Positions 1-12,689 of a stretch of DNA of 64,000 nt are shown here, piece after piece. A model generated the notes under the pieces. The model made no database searches and was not told the origin of the DNA. It saw only the letters and a program-made list of their open reading frames with translations. Source of the DNA: Glandiceps talaboti. Its lineage: Eukaryota; Hemichordata; Enteropneusta; Spengelidae. The position numbers were made by a program, and so were the translations under genes. The stretch covers positions 14,353,209 to 14,417,208 of the forward strand of contig NC_135565.1 of the NCBI RefSeq assembly GCF_964340395.1, written 5' to 3'. Every line of letters starts with the position of its first letter. Position 1 is the first letter of the stretch.

Positions 1-2385
1 CATTTTTTAAAAGCACTCTAAAATTAACTTGAGTAAACATCAACTTTATATGCATTGGCTGTGGAGACAAACTTAAAGGTTATGCTAGTCTACTTTTAAT
101 CAACAAGATGCACACTGTGGACGAGTGACGTTTAATAAGGCTGCACCGTCAAGGGGGACAGTGTCGCAAAACAAATCAGAAATCTCCCGTTCATCAGAAA
201 TATATATTCGAACTTGACCTTTGAATTACAATGAGTAGGTACTAGCGGATGTAAACTACTCACGACTCCAAGTGCAACTCTGTTTACTCCCTAACCCTTG
301 TCCGTTGGGATGTACATTTTGTTAATAAATGTTTGCGGCATCAATCCTGTATGTATACCTACACTAAATACCTGAGATCCTTGTGCCAATTAAAATACCC
401 GAACTTCAACATTGAATTAACCTTCCCATATGGACAAATGAAATAGATCTTTATTTCTCTCCTTGTAACAAGTGCTCAACATTTGAAATTTGAGACACAT
501 AAACTTTTGGTGAAAAGTGACTAGCATAGGAAAATAACTGTTACGTTTACAAAATCAATCCGAAACAAAACAAAACAAAACAGACCAACGTATTCGTCAA
601 TCCCACAGGCCAGAAGGTTATGTACCCGAAAACCGCACTAGTGTGTAAAACTGTGTAATGGCAGATTTGGAATGGTTAGACTCGTATTTCGAGTACTTTA
701 GAAGTAAAGACGTAGATGTAAGTTGTCGTGCTATATAACGACCAGGATATAAACAATTCAGCTTTAATTTTGGTTTGAACACGTTCAACCTGACTTGTTT
801 AGGGTAACGTTTACAGTATACACGGCGTGATAGATATTGAAAGGTCAGAGATGGCGATAAGGACGGTATCCTGTCCACATCAATTTCCTATTACCAACTG
901 ATCTAGGTTAACGTTGTCTAAGGGCATCATTTCTAAAGTCAAAAGTTAAACAAACAATAATTGGTTGTCCTTGCCTCTACCGCAGCATTCGAACACTAAT
1001 GACAATCTTGGGAATAAGGGAACCTGTAAAGTGGAAATACACCAACTAATCATGCAGGCATATAGCATGCTAAAATTCAAGGATACCTCTCAACTGCCGT
1101 AGGGATATACAAACAGTTGCACACGCTTATGACGTGAATTGGAACCATTGGGAACCATGCCTTCAAACTGAGATTGTAATCACCGCAAGGACGAACACGA
1201 AAATAACTTATTTGATTGTTCTAATATTCAGATAGAACCATTGATTGCAAAACTCACGTTATAACATTGTTTCATTTTGAGACGAAATCTTACACGAACA
1301 TTTTATCGCCTCACTCCAGAAAATATCTCACGGAGTACAACTGTTACGTCAATATAAATATAAATATATACCTTTGTCTTCATTTTTCGTTTTTTTAACA
1401 AAAAAAAAATCAAAACGCAATGCAAATTGATATGAAACAAACGTTTTTTCTTTTTTTTTAAACTGCCAAATGATGGTAAATAAACTTTTTTTCTTCTTTT
1501 TTTGGGTCATTTTTCTCCAATTTCCTATTTTTTCGAAATTGAAATGTGATATCACGAGCCTCCTCGGTTGCCGTACCTTTGTTATCACAGAATGGATAAT
1601 TTGAATTTGTAGCTGTTAATTTACGGAGCGATATACACCATTTTAATACTTTAAAGGACCCACTAAAGGCAGCTCACGCAAGCAAAATATAGCAATTTTG
1701 GTAAGATTTTATGGCGCCAGACAATGAAATGTAGCAGTGTATTTATAAGATTGTTGTCGATCTAGACAAAGTTCTATTTTTAAGTTAACTGACATTCATT
1801 GCAACACGATTCAGTGATTTATACTATTCTCCGATCGAATGATATTGCATATTTTTAATGGCGGTGTATCAAACTCAGTCCACGTACATTACTTAGAGAC
1901 AACAACAGCGTGGTGCCAGGTACAATGTGCCTTGTTATGAGTTTCTTCATTTTGTAAGTGTCAATAATTTCATAATTTACAAATGATATATAGTCAATAT
2001 TATCTTAGCGCTCTTGTCTCAATCCCTTGTTAGCCTCTGTAGGAATAACACTGTGTCAAAATAGTCTCCATTGTGTTCTTACGCTTCTTGAAACCATGGT
2101 AACAACTTTATAGATAGCGTCATACACGAATACGTAGTATAATACTGACACCGATGTAATCTATTGACAGTGACGAATTGGAAAAGTTGGAATGGTAGAG
2201 AGACTTGATTACCAGAATATTTGATATATGCAGCGTAATGAAAAACAAACTATGACTGCAGGGTCCAGATAGAAAGGTATTCGCTTCAGTGGAACAATAG
2301 TGGTATGGAATCAAGTTGTTGAACATATTATTATTGGGTCATGATAACCTTGGCCAATTTCACACAAACACTATAACAGCTGTAG
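1..2385. other. Intergenic stretch, no gene recognised
   Basis: No open frame here has recognisable protein motifs or paired splice signals. Oligo-A and oligo-T runs cluster at about 1386-1505 and create a spurious Lys/Phe-rich minus-strand frame. Nothing else was recognised. Confidence 0.5.
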
Positions 2386-2689
2386 TGTGTGTGTGTCTGT
2401 CTGTCTGTCTGTTCGTATACTAAATACATTATGTCTGTCTGTATAACAGTATGACTGTACGTACGTACGTACGTACGTATGTATGTATGTATGTATGTAT
2501 GTATGTATGTATGTATGTATGTATGTATGTACGTACGTACGTACGTACGTACGTGTGTGTGTGTATGTATGTATGTATGTATGTATGTATGTATGTATGT
2601 ATGTGTGTGTGTGTATGTGTGTGTGTGTGTGTGCGTGTATGTATGTATGTATGTATGTATGTATGTATGTATGTATGTGTGTGTATGTA
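2386..2689. repeat. Compound (TG)n / (CTGT)n / (ACGT)n / (ATGT)n microsatellite
   Basis: A short (TG)n and (CTGT)n stretch at 2386-2412 precedes an almost uninterrupted tract from 2457. The tract alternates blocks of ACGT, ATGT and TG units. The ACGT blocks are self-complementary. Open frames on both strands over this tract encode only Tyr-Val-Cys or His-Thr-Tyr runs and are not genes. Confidence 0.95.
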
Positions 2690-4253
2690 ACATATTTCAT
2701 CATCGAACAATCCTACCAAAAAGACCTTCGCTCATGGCAAATTTCTCTCGCTATTAAATAAAATGTGGAGATTCCGTTTGTTGCTGGAATATACAAGCTA
2801 TGTAAAGTCAATTGTCAATCACTATAGCAACGCACTGCGTTGTTCATTAACACTTCCCTTCAACATACACAGTAGGTGGTAAGTATAACATGTCATTGAT
2901 TCTCAACCATGTAAATAGAATCATCAAGATGATCAAATATGTTAAACACGAAAGGGGATGTTAAGATGAAATCAAGCCACAAATTGCTAAATTACTGAAC
3001 AGGTCTTCAGAAAAGAGACATGACTTTTTGCCATCCTTGATTCATCAAACTCAAATCTTATTTGTATTGAATGTTTGCCAGAAATCCAGTGTACTACCCA
3101 CTCCATTAGTATTTTTTCCTGCTGTACGATTTCCTGGGAGACAGTGAAAGTGTACGATTGATTGCTGCGGAAAGGTTGCCGTCATCGCCCGTTAAAGTTG
3201 ACTCGACTAACTTCACAAACTTCGATCATTCAAAATCAACTGGAAATTTGTCACATCGGGTGAGAGTAATTACGCAATTTAAATGAATGTATATGCATTA
3301 TGGTATATAAATAGAAAGGATCTAAAACACCGCCAAAGAATAGTTGTTAAAGTTATGCATTCCTTTATATGTATTTATCAGAGTTTGTAAATATTCCTAT
3401 AAGTTGTCTCCATGTTGTCAATGAAAAAAAACTAAATAATACAATTGCCGTAAAGTAGGCAACATTACAAAAACAATACAACAAATTGAATCTACGGAGA
3501 AAGCAGTAACATTATCATAACTTTCGTCTGTAAAGCACAGAAATGGCATGCTAGTATGTATACATGTTTTTCCTGTGAATTTAGGGTAATGATATGTGTA
3601 AAGTTTAAATATGTCGTAACTAGGGTAATTTATAAACGGTTAGTTTTTCCATAGTTTTTTGTTTCACTTTATATAATTGTCTTCATTTATTTCCTATACA
3701 CCTTATCAACTATAACAGAAGCATTGTGAACAACGATTATTACGTGTATTTAGATCGAAGCTATTGCTAACAAAATCAAAACAGTAAATTAAAACTAAAT
3801 CCAGACCTACCTTCTACGTTTTAGGAGGTCATGCTATTGGAAACAAATTTTGTTTTGTTTTTGCCTCATTATGACAAATTATTCTGACACTAAATTGGAA
3901 CTATTGAATTGCTAACAATGATGGAATGTTATTTTCCCAGCGTGTACATTTTGGGTTAGTTGTGATCATGAGATTCCAGATTAGATCACCTCTTTACATT
4001 GCTAACGATTTCTGTCCTTATTTTTTCTGAATTGTTTGACATTCTATAAAGTGTCAAAATTAGATGATCGTAGAAATGTGCTTAAAGATGTGCTTAAAAA
4101 GACACGCAAACGAAATCTGTCAAGTAAACAAATACATATTCCATTCATGATTTAACATTTGCGTTTGTGTAAAAAAAATTTACGCAATTTCTATCATTCT
4201 TGCACAATTAATGTCATTGATTATCACAGACCACTTGGTATTATACGGTATTA
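2690..4253. other. Intergenic stretch, no gene recognised
   Basis: AT-rich unique-looking sequence with no long open frame, no recognisable repeat and no structured element that I could see. Confidence 0.5.
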
Positions 4254-4424
4254 GTGATCGTAACACTACAATGTAATTCTATATTCAAGGCATTGCCAAC
4301 TCAATTAGTCGGAAGAAAAAGAGATTTAAAACAAATCGTTATTTTGCTAATGATCAAAGGTGCCGCAATTTCACGGGTATTTGAATATCTGTATCAAAAC
4401 GAGCCCGATATAGATTTTGTCCAG
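4254..4424 (+). CDS. Possible internal exon or exon remnant, function unknown
   Basis: An open frame of 57 codons runs up to a strong splice-donor match, CAG|GTAAGT, with the exon ending at 4424 in phase 0. The peptide looks protein-like: a basic stretch (GRKRDLKQ), an apolar helix-like segment (IVILLMIKGA), then an acidic end (NEPDIDFVQ). A stop lies just upstream (4251-4253). The candidate acceptors (TAG at 4251-4253, or the AAG ending at 4289) have poor pyrimidine tracts, so the left border is uncertain. I recognise no family and see no partner exon nearby. It may be a real exon of a gene with very long introns, a decayed exon, or chance. Confidence 0.22.
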
Positions 4425-4464
4425 GTAAGTGCAAAGGTAGTGACCCTTATTTTTGGGGCATGAA

Positions 4465-7400
4465 TAAATTATATTTGCCTAGTTATATTACAAATTCCTC
4501 CACGTTTTCACAGTCAGAGGAGAGAAACAACTAAACATATTACAGATTTTGTTCATATACCTGTCATTACTCTTTGACGCTATCTTTACAGAAGGCAATA
4601 GTCTGTCATGAATCCTTCAATAAAAATAATTCAGACCACCTTTATAAAATTACTCCGCTCTCAATATAAACCCGTCAGCTATGTACAGTGACAACTAATG
4701 GATAAACAAGATATCTTTTTGATTTTCTATCAAAATGTCATATTTTTTGACAGAAATGACTGAAATCAGTGTCCTAATTCGGATTTATCATTTCAATTTA
4801 TACAATTATCGAGTAAACGTATATGAAATACACCTGTGGGTTTAATACGTATTTCATTCATTTACTTTTTAAAATGTGTTTTCTTTTGTACTTTGAATTG
4901 TGTTATAAGCTTAACTGTTGTAGAAGTGGAATTCACGGAAGATATTTTATACGTATCCTTAAATAAGAAGTGAGCTTATTTCTACAGTTTTGATAATGTG
5001 CTACAGGCTGATGGTGAAATCTTAAGATGTATTGATAGATACAGAATTAGAGGAGCAATGACCTCACATACTTATATGAATATATCACTCTCAAATTTAT
5101 CATATTAATATTATAATTCAGGTGTAGCAATTATCTTTTTAATTCATTCGAAAAGGCAAAAACAAGGTTAATGAACTATTTTCATACAGTTTTTAGTTAT
5201 ATTGTCAAGTAAATGGGAAAGTGCAAGTTGTTCATTGTCGCTATGATCCCACTGCATTATGTCATGATATTTCCTCCCACCGGATTCTGTTTTTTTGTGT
5301 CCGTCTCCCCATTCCATCTCCCCATATCGCCATATTCCACGCTTCCTTCTCTCCATCACTCAGCTTTATCGCCTCTTTCAAAAAGATTTTCATATTCGCC
5401 ATTAGACTAATCTAATGCCATACAGATATCAAACGAACCACTCTGTACATTACGTTTGTGTTATGTTTCATTCTTATGAATTTAAGAACGCTCAAATGTT
5501 GCCCAAATTGCTGATCCCTTTCCCTTCTCCCCCTACTCTCTCAGCTAACATACTGGCTCTCCCCCTCTCCCACTGACCAGTACAAACTAAAAAATTACTT
5601 ACGAACAGATTTGTTGGCTGCACTTGTATAGATCCATGTTTGTAACAACTCTTTCTCGTTTGCATTTCCTTAGAATTCATGATTATTGAAAAAACATGAC
5701 AGCATTGCTATATTACTATAGATGGATATTCATTAGTTCAATAATATCGGTAACAGAAAGCTACATGCAATCCTACACTTATCATTCAATCAGCGTCACT
5801 ATCAGTGACTTTAAAACCTCTCCTATATCCTATGTCAATCGTTTTGCGGCAGATAAGTCCAGAATCTTTAGCTTGATCAATTCTGTTTACGGTTACCTGT
5901 CTTGTTTCGAGTACAATTTGGATGATGCAGTATTCAGGAGAGCTCCTTCGTTTGGTTCCCTTTATCCGTTGAGATCTGTTACAAGTCTCTCAAAGCCAGC
6001 ATATCAGGCCTGTGGTCCTCTAAGAACGTATATCGTCGTGCATTTATCAAGACATGATGATACACACTGTCCAGTCGTAGTTCTAGTTCCTGTTACCTAG
6101 CAACATCGGTCAATAAGCTGAAACCGGAATGCCAGAACCGTTTATGAATTACCCTAGTTACGTCGCGTCTTATCTGTCCTTATTACAATCGAATGGAATG
6201 TCTCACTCTGTGATTGGATGAGACGACACAACTAAATTACCTAACTTACCAATTGAAAACAAAATCACCCAATCTACAGACTAAATCTCCTTCTGCAGAT
6301 ATGATGAAATGACGAGATTGAAATGGTACCAGATAACACATATTCCCACGTAGAAATCATATTCGATAGATAGACTAGTTATCAAGATAAGACGGGGAAA
6401 ATTGCATCCTTTGTTGTTATATGATATCTGATATTTGCCCGATACTAACCCTATGTGGTCCTTTGTAAATGCATGAAAACATGCCAAAAATGGTAAAGCC
6501 CTTTACCTTAGTACATATATACCCTCTTTGGTTAGCTCTAGAAGGATTAATGATTTCACATTTAACATTCAGTTGATAAATTGTATTGGGGAATAGCCTA
6601 CCCAGTACATTAAATACTAGTATATTGGTCATTACAAGAAGTATGGATATTTCAATGACAATCGACATTCATAGAAATAAGCACGGCAGGCAATTATTTT
6701 ATCTGAAAGTGTTGTTATATAGGTATTCACTTTCAAAGGCCATTTCTCACTTAATAAATGCTTTCGACGAATTGAAAGTTGTGGTCTCCCTTATTGAGAT
6801 ATCCTTTCAATTGTTTGTGCCGTCAAATATGCAACCAAATTGACCTGGAAAACTGCTTCGAAGTACGTTCAAATGCCTCTTAAGACGTATCTTCATTTCC
6901 GCATAAACATTCCTTATATAAATATGCTTTATTTAGTGCATCAAGCAGTCATCTTATGAATGGACAATGTACAGTATGACATGTGAAAAACTGACATTAC
7001 TGAGAAAATCTCTGTTAGAGGTCTTTAGGTACGAAAGATCCTTTATGTATCGAAGGTCAGTCATGGTATGTGCTTTTTGAGAGAGGATATCATTCGTATA
7101 TTTATATACCCCACAATCAATTTTCTGTGGTGATATATTAAATAGATTCATTAGTAACATATTTTCATGTTTCAATCGCAGTAACACACGCTGTACTTGC
7201 TACTTAGAAGCAGCATCGTGTTTTCATGCACTGTGTATACACATAACTATATACTTGGGTCATCTACATTTGAATACAGATGCCGTTCATGTACAAATGT
7301 ATGTGTGCAATTCAAACAAATTTATTCATTTGATAGACGTCCATATGTAGGTTATTTATGTGGAAATAATGAACATTACATTGTGTTGGTTTATGTGTTC

Positions 7401-7681
7401 GTTTTATATTCAAAGCATCTATTTTAATAAGGACAGGTATTTAAAATAAAATTTCGAAATAAAATAAAATTTCAAATAAAATTGATGCCTAGTGGGAAAA
7501 ATAAGTTACACACTGTTTGATTAATCAGTGCCTGTTTCATATATAAAACAACTCTTTTGAATTTGGCAAGACGTTGATTTTAATATCGTGTCTTAAAACC
7601 TACAATCTTGAAATCGCATACATTCGCATACATGAATTTCATTTCAAATGTGTAGAGTGAAAACAATTTGATGTTTTACTT
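4465..7681. other. Intergenic stretch, no gene recognised
   Basis: Includes an ATG-initiated open frame of 134 codons (5696-6100, plus) that has no recognisable motif, no flanking signals and a composition like its surroundings. I do not call it a gene. No structured repeats were recognised. Confidence 0.45.
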
Positions 7682-7998
7682 CATTCAGCCAAAGAAAAAT
7701 ATGAGTGACCCAAGGGGCCTTGTCACTATGAGTGACTAGACTTGTAGTGACAAAACCCTTAGGCCATGAGTATTTTCATGCTGAATAAAGAAAAATATTG
7801 GGAATAATGTAATTATTGCTCATCAAGCATAATTCATGAATAAAGGGAAAGTAATGGCGACTTTGAACGTTCGACTCATCTTTCGACACCGCAAAACCAG
7901 TAACGTTAACACGGATCATCGTGACGTAGAACGACAAGGGTATGTAATCCATACTTTCCATTCAAAGACGATAGCATGGCTTGCGCATGGTATAATTA
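7682..7998 (+). repeat. Dispersed repeat family A, copy 1, with fold-back head
   Basis: This segment matches 55378-55664 in order along its whole length, with indels. Shared landmarks are GGCCTTGTCACTA, TAAACCCTAAGG-like and AGTATTTTC blocks, then GTGACGTAGAAC and finally GCATGGTATAAT. The first 105 bp form an imperfect hairpin: the arm at about 7682-7735 pairs with about 7740-7785, including TTGTCACTA against TAGTGACAA. No coding capacity is seen. A hairpin head plus a unique tail in two copies 48 kb apart suggests a mobile or formerly mobile non-autonomous element. The class is not recognised. Confidence 0.7.
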
Positions 7999-10226
7999 AA
8001 AGGTACATTACGTTTGCTTATTCGCTACTTTTAAATACCTTAGATACCCCTATTGTATAAGGAAAGACATTGACATATATATATCTATATATATCCGTGT
8101 TTTAAAAAATGATAATTTTGAAAACTAATTATGAATGAATGAATGAATGCTATGGAAAAGAATTTGTAATTTGGAAACGAATGTCGGTTCTAATTTTGCT
8201 TAGAGTAGCATAGAAGCTATTCAGGCACGTTTACTTTGTATACATGTATATGGCCTATTACTCATCTAACAGATTCCCTCAGTATCTATTCACTGCGTCT
8301 CACATTAATGTGGTGCTTCCATCAAAGTAATTTTACACCAATATACATTTCACCAATTGCCCAGGATTCGATCCAATGGACACTAATAACATTACAAAAA
8401 AAACGTTATGTATGTCCAATAATTTGTGAAAACCTTTGAAGTAGTTCCACATGTAATCACAAATATTTGATTAAATCGCAAGCAATTAGATTGTAAAAAC
8501 ATCATTGCAATATGTGAAAACAAATGTAGGGTTACAAACATTGCAATGAATATGTTCTAACGTGCTAAAATATATTTTCTTTCAATTTCTTATAATGTTA
8601 ATGTTAATGCATGTTTAAGCTTTCAAAAATGTACCAAATATATTGAAATGTCGACTGTATACTCTTCATTTTTAGATCTTCAATTGTAAGTTAGATTACA
8701 TTATTTCAGATTTTTAGATATTCCTAACGAGTATATTTGCAGCAGGATTTGTGCCATTTGGAGAATTAGACCAGTAACAATATTGATAGGTACATATCAC
8801 AAGTATACAATTGAAGCGAATAGAATGCAATTTCGATCTATTGAAATGGAAACGGTTTAATGCAATAAATAACTCTGCTGGTATAAAATTGGACATTCCA
8901 ATTTCTTAATTAACGCTACGCTTCCGTTTCTTCGCCCACGGCAACATGTTTCTTTTAAAAGTGTATCCTTTAATGTGTGTAATAAGACAAACAAGTTCAT
9001 CCAAATGCTCGCCGTGTCTGCCAATTAAATTGTTCATTGCGGCAATCTATCCAACCTTTAGCATTTGGAAGACACATACACCAAGCATCATAAGAGTGTA
9101 ACACTTTGTGTATGATATGAAATAAAAACTGACTACTCTGTGATCACAATAATTTGGAATTAATAATTTATAAAGACTTTCAGATCACGCATCCTATCTT
9201 AAACCATCTTTGAGAAAAAGTAACCGCTCATGATATACATAATAGTAATGTAGACAACAAACCAGTTCAATGACTTCTTAGTCGAAGAAAAAATTCTCTT
9301 TGAAACTCAGATTTAATGGATGAATGTTTTTAGCAAACAATTTACTTTGTACCTATTTTCTACTTAACAATTTGAGAGAAAGGTTTCACACTCTTGCTCG
9401 TGTCACATCGTATTCTTTAATGCACGTACTGTCGTTCTGAAACATTTAAATAACACATAGCACCCACTTATATATTCACGCTTTATCGATGAGTTATGTA
9501 CAAAAGCGTGAGATATTTATTAAAACCTGCCAAGTGTCATCGTGTCATATTGATAACCCGCCGTCTTCTTCTGTTTTCACATATCTAAGGTGTAACGCTA
9601 TGCGACTTCAAATGTTCCATTATGCATTCTATACAAGACATTAGATACTTTTATTACTGATATATAAACGATAGAATGACAAACATAACACAATTAAAAG
9701 TTCTATTATACTCGGAAATAGCATAGATGTTACAACCTTTTTAGAGTACATTAAAACATTTGCATATTATTACACCTCCTGTTATTCATTGTCATGCTTT
9801 ACTATTACTTAACACGTCGTTTGACAAATAAAATGCTACGTGATATAGGCAAGTCATTACGAGTAGACTGCTTTCAGTTGAGAACCACACTTGACATTTA
9901 TTGAACAGGTTAGAATTTACGTTGTGAAATGTATTCATTGCACTATCAGTATCTTGTGGATACAGCGCCGTCGTGTGCTTTTCCTTTTTATCTCCTATAC
10001 TTACGGTGTCTCTTCAAGGTTAGAAACCTACCACGATATTCCATAAATGGAAATAAGTATTTCAGAATAAGCGTAGTTGACGATGAATTTATATTTATAT
10101 CTTTTAATTACATGAACATTATATGAATTATGTGAACAAATCAATCCGGACTAGCTGTCGCTGGGAGATCGGCAAAGTGTGCATTTCAGAATTACGGCTT
10201 ATGACCTCCTAGTCCTTTTCACTAAG
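7999..10226. other. Intergenic stretch, no gene recognised
   Basis: AT-rich, with a short (GAAT)n run at about 8132-8148 and a small interrupted (TA)n at about 8076-8094. No gene or larger repeat was recognised. Confidence 0.5.
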
Positions 10227-10427
<201 letters not shown>

Positions 10428-10429
10428 GT

Positions 10430-12400
10430 AACTTTGTCAAACGTGTCTCACCGGGGATAATAATGTTCATTTATAGTACAGCATGTGCCTGTATCTGTCC
10501 ATGTGTTGTTGTGTGTTGTTGTGACTTTTTTCAGCAAAGTTTGATTCGTTGAGTTCAAATGAACATTACTTACTCATGAATGTAATCATATATAAGAAAC
10601 GTTCTCATCAGAATTTAATCACGTGGCAAAATTCACACATGAAAAATTGCATTTCATAATTATTTGCAATTAAATACAACTTGTACATGCAAGGTAACAA
10701 TTAATTCGACGTGTTGATTCGTTTCAACGCATGCATATGATTGACTTATATATTATAGTTACCTCGAAGTTATTGAAAGTTCAATGAAATTTATATACAA
10801 TCAACTGTAATATTCAAATAGGAACTTCTCCTTTTTGTCCCTTTCATTCCAAACTACTTCAATTGATGGAATGGAATTCCTTGAAAGATACAAAAAACTG
10901 GAATGTAATACACAAATATAGCAGGCTGGATATAACACTACATAACTCCAAACGGTTATATAAGCTCCTTGCGCTTGATTGTATTCTCTGTTTTATTTTT
11001 CTAATGTTATTCGATTTGCTCTTTCTGAACATGATTTGAATATAACCTGCCAGGTCTTATTTCTACGAAGGACATAACCAGGCGCCATGCAAGTACGTAG
11101 ATGCTTATCCCCTGGATTTAGAGAATCGGCTATTCTAAATGCTTTCCATATGGCGAATTGTTACGCCTATAACTGTCTTGCTTTGTTAGCTAGTAAGCCT
11201 GTATTCAAGTTACAACGTAAAGATTCAACTTACAGATAGTATTTGTCCGTCGGCAAACTTAAGTGACTATTAGTGGATAATCACTAAACAATAAAAATGG
11301 CAAATATATCGTAACAAGAACGTGAACGATTAAGTAGTCGGGATTATGAACAAATAGTCACGAAACTACTGGATTCTACGTTATCTTTATCACCAAAAAT
11401 GGAAATAATAACCGCATATTTTGACTAAATCAGAAATTATACTGGTATCCTTTCAAATGCCTTTGAGCAAAGTGAGTGTAGTTGGAGTGATTATATTCCA
11501 AATTCACAATATATTTTGCTATTTAATAGGCGACTGTTAGCCAGGAGTGTTAATTTCTCAATATGTCAAGTATATCTACAGGTTGTTCAAGTGTCTGACT
11601 ACGCAATCTTTACGTCACTATAAATAGTGAACATATCGTCACTCTTCCCTAACAAGACTGGTTTCATATCAGACTATATACTATGGAACACGGTACTTTA
11701 TTAGGATTACTGTGACCTCTATCTAATCTAACCATGGAATGTTATCGAGGAGAATCCATCTGCAGTGATTATATTTTGTGTTAGTCAATATACCATATGA
11801 TCAGATATAACGATGGAGATATGAGACAAGTTAGGGAGGGAGATACCATATGAAAGAGTAAGATAAGATAAGATACGTAATTCTACAACGCTATAGGATA
11901 TCGTGTTATGTGAAAAATGTTTGAATGCATAATTTCAATAAAGTTTTAATAATTAAGTTTAATAAAATATGATAATATGTGACGATAAGGTAAGACACAA
12001 AACGTTACACCACAGTAACTTAAGGTATATTACCAGACATCTACCATTGAAAGTACTAATAATCGTACTGTAATTGTTCATGTCTGCCGAGGAACATTAT
12101 ACCCTTACATTGATTTTGTTTTGTACACGTACTCTTACTGCCAGGATATTCATTGATTTTGATACAGGAAAGTATTTGTGATAAACATTCTTGGTTACCT
12201 GCTATATTCATTTCTGAAATTAATCGTTTGTAAATCAAACATCACAACTCATTGGAAATGCTTCTCCCCACACAGTAGAACTTATATATACTGACGAGGT
12301 ATGACTGATCAAGGATGGTAAACAAAAACATAAAGTTTGTAATGTTTCCCCAGTGTCCCATCATAACCCTCTGATGGTCGGTTGCTTAGACGAACGTCAT
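10430..12400. other. Intergenic stretch, no gene recognised
   Basis: No gene, repeat array or structured element was recognised. Confidence 0.5.
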
Positions 12401-12685
12401 CGCTAAGCTGCACACTGTGGCCACAAAGATTAGATTCTCAATATGAGATGAAATAGCTACCCGATATTTAACTATGATGGATGATGTGATGTAATGTAAT
12501 ATGATATGCCTGATACAAGCAAACTCGATAAGCTTAAAATCACTATTTGGACAGTGAAGATTAGATTTGTCAATGTGAAAATATAGCATGTGAGATAGCT
12601 AAGCAAGACTTAAATGATGAATGATGCGCTGTAACTGTAATGTGATACAGGTAATATGATACGACAGTACAATATACAATTAGTA
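12401..12685 (+). repeat. Diverged tandem duplication, unit about 140 bp
   Basis: Two consecutive segments share ordered blocks. An AAGATTAGATT block lies at about 12426 and again at about 12557. A GATAGCT or AATAGCTA block follows, then a GATGRATGATG block, then TGTAATGTAATATGAT-like sequence at about 12490 and 12630. A weaker third unit may begin near 12715. No coding content. This is probably an old local tandem duplication. Confidence 0.5.
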
Positions 12686-12689
12686 TAAC

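Noticed and set aside
2331-2761. Overlapping open frames on both strands encoding His-Thr-Tyr-Ile or Tyr-Val-Cys-Met runs
   Set aside because: They are direct translations of the tetranucleotide tract, open in several frames at once. The same applies to those at 23.9, 27.8, 34.7, 42.7 and 47.0 kb.
5696-6100. ATG-initiated 134-codon plus-strand frame
   Set aside because: No domain, signal peptide, membrane pattern or flanking gene signal; composition matches surrounding DNA. Length alone is not enough in a 64-kb window.
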